From contig JBKCEW010000060.1 of assembly GCA_046304235.1 (NCBI GenBank), positions 1-12,158 of the forward strand: a stretch of DNA of 12,158 nucleotides, written 5' to 3'. Shown here in pieces: positions 1-4,919 of the stretch; the first letter of the stretch is position 1, and every line of letters starts with the position of its first letter. Both the position numbers and the translations under genes were made by a program. The notes under the pieces are model-generated. The model saw only the letters and a program-made list of their open reading frames with translations. It made no database searches and was not told where the DNA came from. Origin of the DNA: CANHVK01 sp046304235. Lineage in GTDB: Bacteria > Bacteroidota > Bacteroidia > Flavobacteriales_D > Crocinitomicaceae.

Positions 1-677
1 TTAATATATTGCTCACTATTCGAACTGTATAGTACAGATGTAGGTATTTTATATTCCATATCAAACATATTAACACCTTTTTTAAACCCTTCAATATACA
101 TAGATAAAAACTCCCATCTATTTACTACTTCTTTAACTTTAGAATCTAAATTAAAATATTCTAAATCATTATTTACAAACAAATACGCAAGTTCAGGAGT
201 ATAGATTTTCACATTATCACTATCTAATACAAAACTATAATATCCAACTTTTTTAAATTCCCGTTGAATAGTTTGATACAAATGATTTTGTTTAAAATCT
301 TCATTATCAAAAACATCTATCTTATACCTATCTCCTAACATACTCTTCCAATAAAATAGTTGTTCTGCCAATTGATTTTTAACTTTTTTAAAAGCTGATA
401 TTTCTTCTTCTGTTGAGTAATTTTCTTCTTTTAATGCAATTGATATTATTTTAATATAATCCTTTAATAACTCCTTTTTTTTAGAACCGAATTGTAAATC
501 AACATCATTTCTCCATTTAGGGAAATGGTCAGGAATTTTTTGAATTAATAGTGCTTTATAAAAAGGTTTACATAACGATAATTCTTTATTTATTTTTTCC
601 AGTAATTCTGGTTCTTTTTTAAAAGCCATTTCAGGATTTAATAAAATCCATTCTATCCATTCTTCAAAATGTTCCAT
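1..677 (-). CDS. Unknown protein, partial (C-terminus outside window)
   Basis: An open frame of 225 codons starts at ATG 677-675 and runs off the left edge without a stop. The start follows the integrase stop (683-685) by five bases on the same strand, so the two genes are probably co-transcribed. The product begins MEHFEEWIEWILLNPEM and is hydrophilic, rich in Lys, Glu and Asn, with no signal peptide or membrane segment. The N-terminal ~110 residues look mostly helical; the later part (near residues 140-225) is richer in aromatic residues (YYSFVLDSDN, YTPELAYLFVN). I do not recognise the family. I considered the RteC regulator that accompanies some Bacteroides element integrases, but saw no convincing match. 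It is probably element cargo or an element regulator, which is inference from position only. Confidence 0.8.
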   Translation of the reverse strand, partial: MEHFEEWIEWILLNPEMAFKKEPELLEKINKELSLCKPFYKALLIQKIPDHFPKWRNDVDLQFGSKKKELLKDYIKIISIALKEENYSTEEEISAFKKVKNQLAEQLFYWKSMLGDRYKIDVFDNEDFKQNHLYQTIQREFKKVGYYSFVLDSDNVKIYTPELAYLFVNNDLEYFNLDSKVKEVVNRWEFLSMYIEGFKKGVNMFDMEYKIPTSVLYSSNSEQYI

Positions 678-682
678 AAATA

Positions 683-1909
683 TTAATTAATCTTTCTAAA
701 ACCTGACGTTAATACATCAGTTTCTTTATGTATTTGTTCATTTTCAAAACTATCCAAATAGTTCTCAGTAACATCTACTGAACTATGACCCAATAATTCA
801 CTTATCATCTCTATTTTAGAACCTGAGCGCTTTAAAACAGTTGCAAAACTATGACGAGCAAAATAAGTTGTTACAGGTTTATCTATACCAACTTCATTAC
901 ATATCAGTTTTAAATACTTGTTTATCTGCTTTGTTAGTTGCCTACAAATTTTAAGTTCTCTTTCAGCAGAAATTCCAACTTGAAAATGAGGAAAAATATA
1001 ATTAGATTTTTGAATAGAAGGAACTCCCCACTTTTTGATTATGTCCAAAGCTTCAGACTTTAATGCAACTATAATTTTTTTACTCTCTTTTTTACTACGT
1101 CTTGTTTTAGCTCTTGTATAATATAAAGTTTGCTGTTCGATATTTTCCCATTTCAAAAGACAAAAATCTTTTACATTCATACCATTACATAAATACAAAA
1201 ACAACCAATAATCTTTAGCCATTTCTTTTGTAGAATTTGGAACAGCTTTATAATTATAAATTCTTCCAATTTCTTCTAAAGTCAACGCTTTTTTAATGTT
1301 TCTACTGGTTGGTATAGAATATTTATTCTTTGCTTCTCCAAATGGATAAAGTGACTTGTCAATGTTTTGTAAGTTATAAATTGCTCTTAAACTTCTTAGA
1401 TAAATACCAATAGTTGTTAGACTTTTACCATTTGAAATCATCCAATTTTCGTATTTTTTTAATTGGTTTATATTAATATCAGCAAAAGACAAATTCGAAT
1501 TAAATTCATTAAGACTATTTCTTGCACATTCATAACTTGAAGCAGTTCCAACCCTATTTTCCAGTTTTAATTGTTCAATATATTTATCAAATGCAAATGA
1601 AACGCTATTTTGTACATTTCTTTGTTCTAAAAAACTTTCTTCAAATATATCGTAAGTAAAAACTGGAAGTTTATTTATTATATTCTCTGCCTTGTTCAGA
1701 AAATAATTGACCTTTGTAAAAATTTCTTTCTGCTCAGTTGTCCTTCTTTTACCTTTAAAAATTTGTTCATAATCATTTGGAGTTAAATAAACCCCAGTTG
1801 GAAAATATTTTCTTTTTCGATTAAAAGTAATTCTAATCTTAACAGAACATTCACCTGTTTTGGTAGGTCTTAAATCATCAAGGTATATTATCGCTTCAGC
1901 TATTTTCAT
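683..1909 (-). CDS. Tyrosine recombinase (site-specific integrase) of the Bacteroidota type
   Basis: Cytoplasmic DNA recombinase, expected to integrate and excise the element at the adjacent tRNA site. Numbered from an upstream GTG (1918; 411 residues), it has an N-terminal arm-binding region (~4-90), a SAM-like core-binding domain (~100-190) and a catalytic domain (~205-400). Seen: a Lys-rich hairpin near 271-280, the second Arg in YFARHS (R355), LGHSS with H378, and the nucleophile Tyr in TENYLDS (Y387). Two catalytic positions differ from the textbook set: the first Arg is replaced in NGMNVKDF (Asn248), and the His of HxxR is Tyr352. Known: Bacteroidota integrases such as IntDOT also lack the first Arg, so this does not imply inactivity. 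I prefer ATG 1909 to GTG 1918 because the promoter lies so close upstream. Full length for the family. It is probably the first gene of an operon with the partial gene downstream. Confidence 0.93.
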   Translation of the reverse strand: MKIAEAIIYLDDLRPTKTGECSVKIRITFNRKRKYFPTGVYLTPNDYEQIFKGKRRTTEQKEIFTKVNYFLNKAENIINKLPVFTYDIFEESFLEQRNVQNSVSFAFDKYIEQLKLENRVGTASSYECARNSLNEFNSNLSFADININQLKKYENWMISNGKSLTTIGIYLRSLRAIYNLQNIDKSLYPFGEAKNKYSIPTSRNIKKALTLEEIGRIYNYKAVPNSTKEMAKDYWLFLYLCNGMNVKDFCLLKWENIEQQTLYYTRAKTRRSKKESKKIIVALKSEALDIIKKWGVPSIQKSNYIFPHFQVGISAERELKICRQLTKQINKYLKLICNEVGIDKPVTTYFARHSFATVLKRSGSKIEMISELLGHSSVDVTENYLDSFENEQIHKETDVLTSGFRKIN

Positions 1910-1930
1910 TTGTAACACATTTGTAACACA
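1909..1930. repeat. Two tandem copies of an 11-bp repeat over the integrase start
   Basis: TTTGTAACACA occurs twice back to back (1909-1919 and 1920-1930, plus strand). The pair covers the end of the -7 box, the predicted transcription start and the integrase start codon. One helical turn between copies puts both on the same DNA face, as expected for an operator or integrase arm site. Its role is inferred from position only. Confidence 0.6.
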
Positions 1931-1960
1931 AATATATCATAACAACACAAAAGAAACAAA
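1929..1960 (-). promoter_or_regulatory. Bacteroidota-type promoter of the integrase
   Basis: On the minus strand TTTG (1960-1957) is followed after 20 bases by TATATTTG (1936-1929). This is an exact match to the Bacteroidota -33/-7 pattern (TTG, 17-23 bases, TAnnTTTG). Transcription would start near 1922, leaving a leader of only about 13 bases before ATG 1909. Confidence 0.7.
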
Positions 1961-2055
1961 TAATAAAAACAAAGATAAAACAATAAAATATTGTTTATAA
2001 AGTATTTAATTATTTGTTTTTTATCAATTTTTAGTATTTGTTAATATGTGAGTTA

Positions 2056-2100
2056 TGACTGTTAATCAGAGGGTCCCTGGTTCGAGCCCAGGAGAGAGCG
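2056..2100 (+). other. 3' fragment of tRNA-Asn(GTT): attachment site of the element
   Basis: Seen: an anticodon loop CTGTTAA (2059-2065, anticodon GTT), 3' anticodon stem TCAGA, a five-base variable loop, a perfect T-arm (CCTGG 2076-2080, loop TTCGAGC, CCAGG 2088-2092), the 3' acceptor strand AGAGAGC (2093-2099) and discriminator G (2100). The sequence upstream is AT-rich and has no D-arm and no GCTCTCT 5' acceptor strand. The 5' anticodon stem reads TATGA where TCTGA would pair, so tRNA identity starts at about 2056, inside the anticodon stem. This fragment cannot form a tRNA. It marks the crossover site of the integrase. Confidence 0.85.
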
Positions 2101-2104
2101 CTAG

Positions 2105-2141
2105 AAAAACCCAGTAAACACACAGTGTTTACTGGGTTTTT
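2105..2141 (+). terminator. Strong intrinsic terminator after the tRNA fragment
   Basis: A perfect stem pairs AACCCAGTAAACAC (2108-2121) with 2125-2138 around a three-base loop (ACA). It is flanked by an A run on the left and a T run on the right, so it could stop transcription from both sides. It lies a few bases after the tRNA 3' end and was probably the tRNA terminator. Confidence 0.9.
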
Positions 2142-2240
2142 TGCTTCTACACTCTTCCTTTGATTACCACGCAGTATCTTTAGGGCCAATCAATTTTAGT
2201 ACCAAAAACAGAGATTTTAGGCACTTGGTATATGAAATAC

Positions 2241-2279
2241 TTGCACAAAACTTGCACATAAATTCATAGTAATTGCACA
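2241..2279. repeat. Three phased TTGCACA boxes upstream of the integrase remnant
   Basis: TTGCACA occurs at 2241-2247, 2252-2258 and 2273-2279. The spacings of 11 and 21 bp equal one and two helical turns. The boxes end 14 bases before the start codon of the broken integrase (2294). They could be arm-type integrase sites or an operator left from that element, which is inference. Confidence 0.5.
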
Positions 2280-2293
2280 TTACCTAACAACTA

Positions 2294-2356
2294 ATGGCAA
2301 CTATTAAATTAACCTTGGACACGCGCAGAGCCAAGAAAAATGGAACTTATAATCTT
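2294..2356 (+). pseudogene. N-terminal remnant of a second tyrosine recombinase
   Basis: From ATG 2294 the frame reads MATIKLTLDTRRAKKNGTY, which I recognise as the start of the arm-binding domain of Bacteroidota phage/transposon integrases (typical form MATVKxxLDTRRxKKDGTYPL). The similarity ends at about 2345-2357. The frame then runs antisense through the RNA ligase gene and stops at 2452. So only ~20 of roughly 400 codons survive. It reads rightward, away from the tRNA, opposite to the intact integrase. That fits an older element inserted at the same tRNA-Asn whose middle was deleted. Confidence 0.65.
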
Positions 2357-2870
2357 GTAAATTTCCACGAAATAAAGATTCAGCATAAACAAATCCAAAT
2401 TCGTGAAACAATCGATTACAAACATCAACATCTAAATAAACATGCCCATTGAGCAATATATCAAAAGCATAAAATTCATTGTTTGGTAAATAATACACCC
2501 CTTTCTGAACTGTTTTAGCTAATAGGTCCTTTTTGACATTTATGTGAGGATAATATCCACCAAAATACTCTCCAAAAATGGACAAGGAATTTATTTCAAA
2601 TTCCTGTTTTAATGAACGATATAAACTGAAAATTTTATCCGAATATTTTTCTCGTAATTGATTTATACGAAAAAAAGATGCTTCATCTTCTATGATTTCT
2701 GTACGTTTAGCAAATTGAATAACTTTCCCATCTGTTATAATACACACATTCGAACCGTGAACCTTTTCTTGAACAACGTATTCCATTTGATCATAGCCTT
2801 CCGTTTTAATTTTATCTAGAAACGATGTTAAATAGGTATTTTCTATTGTGGAATACTTTCTAAATTGCAT
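2304..2870 (-). pseudogene. T4 Rnl2-type RNA ligase, C-terminally truncated
   Basis: Enzymes of this family seal nicked RNA through an adenylated lysine. The product aligns by eye with T4 Rnl2: QFRKYSTIEN at the N-terminus, motif I EKVHGSN with the adenylation lysine K36, FAKRT (53-57), FGEYFGG with E101 (motif III) and FYAFDI (133-138, motif IIIa). Known: the family also needs motif IV (EGxV-type) and the lysines of motif V, in a protein of about 330 residues. Here the frame is only 188 residues. After about residue 175 it reads antisense through the integrase remnant (ending FHFSWLCACPRLI), so motifs IV and V are gone. Lysine adenylation might survive but RNA sealing should not. Start ATG 2870; no convincing promoter seen. 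Confidence 0.85.
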
Positions 2871-2882
2871 ACACGAACAAAA

Positions 2883-2910
2883 TTAAATTCAAAAGTTATA
2901 TTGAATTTAA
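2883..2910. repeat. Perfect 10-bp inverted repeat upstream of the RNA ligase fragment
   Basis: TTAAATTCAA (2883-2892) and TTGAATTTAA (2901-2910) are exact reverse complements around an 8-base spacer. It lies 13 bases upstream of the ligase start, in the gap between two divergent genes. It could be an operator or a weak hairpin. Its AT-richness makes chance more plausible than usual. Confidence 0.4.
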
Positions 2911-2998
2911 CTAAAAAGGTTTTCTCTGGCAATTAAAATTCAATAAAAATCAGCCAATAACAACCATTATCAAATCATAAATAATTTTATGGAAAATT

Positions 2999-3051
2999 TT
3001 TATTACTCGCGGAATCTATATATATTTACCCACTTTCCGCTAACAATAAAA
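2999..3051 (+). repeat. Copy A of a ~53-bp two-armed direct repeat flanking the ATPase gene
   Basis: Aligned without gaps with 4489-4541 (offset 1490 bp). The left arm TATTNCTCGCGGAATCTA matches 17/18, the right arm TTTCCGCTAACAATAAAA matches 18/18, and the 15 bases between them match poorly. The arms contain GCGGAA and TTCCGC in inverted order, so each copy can fold; in copy A the pairing is mainly those six base pairs. It ends six bases before the preferred ATPase start (3058). Confidence 0.85.
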
Positions 3052-3057
3052 ATATTT

Positions 3058-4488
3058 ATGAATAAAAAAATAATTGGTAGAATCTCTGAAAAAGCCTCAT
3101 TGAATGATGTTTACAGCTCTAATGAATCACAATTTTTAGCGATTACAGGCAGGCGAAGAATTGGAAAAACATATTTGATAAATTCATTTTTTGATAAAAA
3201 TATTACATTCCATTTTAGTGGAATATTGAATGCAAGTTTTGGACAACAATTACAAAATTTTCAATATAGTTTAACTAGTTATTTTAAATCAGAAAAGCCA
3301 GCGAACATTCCAACAAATTGGTTGAGTGCCTTTCAAAATTTAAGTATATGTCTTCAAAAAAATAAAAAGAAAGGAAAACAGATAATATTCATAGATGAGC
3401 TCCCTTGGTTAGATACACACAAATCCAATTTTATAGCCGCTCTAGATTGGTTTTGGAACTCTTGGGCAGTAAATAGAAATATTTTACTAATTGTTTGTGG
3501 TTCTTCTACTTCTTGGATCATTAATAAAGTGCTAAATAACAAAGGAGGATTACATAATAGAATTACAAAGCGAATTCATTTAGAACCTTTTACATTACAT
3601 GAAACAGAATTGTTTTTAAAGTACAAAAAAGTACAACTTTCTAAATATCAAATAACACAATTGTATATGTCACTTGGAGGGGTCCCACATTATTTAAAAG
3701 AGGTGAAACCTGGAGAAAGCGCACTGCAAGCAATCGATCGAATTTGTTTTCAAAAAGACGGATTATTAGTAAATGAATTTGATAATTTATACAAAGCGTT
3801 ATTTAAGAACTCAGAACTTCACTTAAAAGTAATTTTTGCTTTATCGTCAAAATCAAGAGGCTTGACGCGAAATGAAATATTATCACTAACAAATTTAAAT
3901 GATGGTGGAAGCTTTACAAATGTATTAAACGAATTGGAATGGTGTAATTTCATACGACTTCAACCAGCTTATGGTCGTACAAAAAAAGATACGCTGTATC
4001 GATTAAGTGATGAATATTCTCTTTTTTACATCCGATTTATAAACAAGCAAAAAACGATTAATTGGACACTTTTAGGCCAATCTCAAAAATGGAAATCTTG
4101 GAGTGGATATGCTTTTGAAAACATTTGTCTTAAACATATGTCACAATTAAAAAAAGCATTAGGTATTAGCAATGTTTTTTCTGAAATAACAAGTTACACA
4201 CAGAAAGCAAAAACGGATGTTTCAGATGGAACTCAAATAGACTTACTAATAGACAGAAATGACGGTATAATTAACGTTTGTGAAGCAAAATTTTATGACA
4301 AACCATTTGTAATATCAAAAGAGTATGCCACAAAATTAAACAAGAAAATAAATGTTTTTCAAGAAAACTCAAAGTCAAATAAAACAATCTTCCCAACAAT
4401 CATTACCACATTCGGGCTTCAAGCAAATGAACATAGCATAGGTTTTATTCAACAAGAAATAACATTAGAAGATTTATTCCAACCTTAA
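3058..4488 (+). CDS. P-loop ATPase with DUF234 / PD-(D/E)XK-like C-terminal domain
   Basis: Cytoplasmic protein of 476 residues. N-terminal ATPase (archaeal-type ATPase_2/AAA_14-like): Walker A GRRRIGKT (31-38), Walker B IIFIDELPWLD (109-119), a sensor-like strand IVCGSS (145-150) and GGVPHYL (207-213). A winged-helix region (~255-300) follows. The C-terminal domain (~345-476) has SGYAFE (E354), QIDLLID (D395) and CEAKF (E409, K411), the spacing of a PD-(D/E)XK nuclease fold as in DUF234. Substrate unknown; nuclease activity is inferred. An upstream in-frame ATG at 2989 exists, but its 23 codons read through repeat A. As repeat B is non-coding, ATG 3058 is the better start. The stop (4486-4488) directly abuts repeat B. 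No partner gene shares its strand, so it stands alone in a repeat-bounded unit. Known: such ATPases are often multicopy in Bacteroidota and archaea. Confidence 0.9.
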   Translation: MNKKIIGRISEKASLNDVYSSNESQFLAITGRRRIGKTYLINSFFDKNITFHFSGILNASFGQQLQNFQYSLTSYFKSEKPANIPTNWLSAFQNLSICLQKNKKKGKQIIFIDELPWLDTHKSNFIAALDWFWNSWAVNRNILLIVCGSSTSWIINKVLNNKGGLHNRITKRIHLEPFTLHETELFLKYKKVQLSKYQITQLYMSLGGVPHYLKEVKPGESALQAIDRICFQKDGLLVNEFDNLYKALFKNSELHLKVIFALSSKSRGLTRNEILSLTNLNDGGSFTNVLNELEWCNFIRLQPAYGRTKKDTLYRLSDEYSLFYIRFINKQKTINWTLLGQSQKWKSWSGYAFENICLKHMSQLKKALGISNVFSEITSYTQKAKTDVSDGTQIDLLIDRNDGIINVCEAKFYDKPFVISKEYATKLNKKINVFQENSKSNKTIFPTIITTFGLQANEHSIGFIQQEITLEDLFQP

Positions 4489-4541
4489 TTTATTGCTCGC
4501 GGAATCTACCCTTTTTCATATAGTTTCCGCTAACAATAAAA
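4489..4541 (+). repeat. Copy B of the two-armed direct repeat, directly after the ATPase stop codon
   Basis: Partner of 2999-3051, same orientation. Here the hairpin is better: GCGGAATCTA (4499-4508) pairs with TAGTTTCCGC (4521-4530) at 9 of 10 positions, around a 12-base loop. It may also act as a terminator-like hairpin for the ATPase gene, though no T run follows directly. Confidence 0.85.
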
Positions 4542-4872
4542 CCAAAAAAACTATTCTATTAACCAAATAATGTCATCCACAAATAGACAAAAAAATCATT
4601 CCTAGTAAAAAATACCTTTTTTAATTGTCGATTATTAAGCCATTTTGTCCCAAAAAATTTATTAATCATTTTTTCCTTCTAATCAAAATCGGTTGAAGGA
4701 TCACAGCGTAATAATATACTGAGTACTTCACTTTGTGCACTTTGTGAAATCTTCGCGGACTTTGTGTTATAAAATTAAACACTTAGTAAAAAAGGTTGCG
4801 CAGAGGTCACGTAGAGCAATTACTTGTGAGAGGCTTTTAGTTGAGAGAACCCAAAACCAACTATTACCCCAC
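4542..4872. other. Gene-free stretch with short CTTTGTG-type repeats
   Basis: No convincing gene on either strand; the longest notable frame is a 36-codon one at 4559-4669 (minus), judged as chance. From 4729 to 4766 four related units follow one another: CACTTTGTG, CACTTTGTG, ATCTTCGCG, GACTTTGTG (steps of 9, 11 and 9 bp). At 4793-4817 two further similar units occur (TTGCGCAGAG, TCACGTAGAG). The stretch lies between the ends of two convergent genes, where such low-complexity repeats are tolerated. Function unknown. Confidence 0.5.
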
Positions 4873-4893
4873 AAAAAAACCGCCCGAAGGCGG
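4873..4893 (-). terminator. Intrinsic terminator of the T9SS-exported LamG protein gene
   Basis: On the minus strand a CCGCC/GGCGG stem closes a UUCG tetraloop and is followed by seven T residues. It lies 27 bases after the stop codon at 4920. UUCG is an unusually stable loop, so this should be an efficient stop. Confidence 0.9.
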
Positions 4894-4919
4894 CTTAATA
4901 CTCATCTATTTTAGGTATT

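Larger units (their letters stand above)
1..2100. mobile_element. Right end of an integrative element inserted in a tRNA-Asn gene (left end outside window)
   Basis: Seen: a tyrosine recombinase gene (683-1909, minus) lies at the inner side of a tRNA 3' fragment (2056-2100, plus) that has no D-arm or 5' acceptor strand. The tRNA is followed by its terminator. Known: elements that insert into the 3' half of tRNA genes rebuild a whole tRNA at one end and leave a 3' fragment at the other, commonly with the integrase next to an end. Inferred: the element lies to the left of about position 2056 and its other end, with the intact tRNA-Asn, is beyond position 1. Its size, cargo and mobility cannot be judged here. 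Only the integrase and one unknown gene are visible. Confidence 0.75.

Noticed and set aside
2056..2100. A complete tRNA gene
   Set aside because: No D-arm and no 5' acceptor strand lie upstream; only the 3' half is present.
2989..3057. Upstream start of the ATPase gene at ATG 2989, adding 23 residues
   Set aside because: These codons read through repeat A, whose other copy is non-coding. The family usually starts shortly before the Walker A strand, as ATG 3058 does.
3354..3542. Short antisense frames inside the ATPase, helicase and TPR genes
   Set aside because: They overlap well-supported domains on the other strand and show no protein-like features.
2999..4541. Integron attC sites flanking a gene cassette
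   Set aside because: The arms end in CGCTAAC, which does not fit the RYYYAAC core, and no integron integrase is visible.
4559..4669. Small minus-strand gene of 36 codons with an AGAAGG-like site before its ATG
   Set aside because: Very short, rich in Phe, Lys and Trp as random AT-rich frames can be, with no promoter or recognised family. Bacteroidota rarely depend on such ribosome sites.
4729..4766. CRISPR array
   Set aside because: Units are only 9 bp with no spacers of regular length, and no cas genes are nearby.
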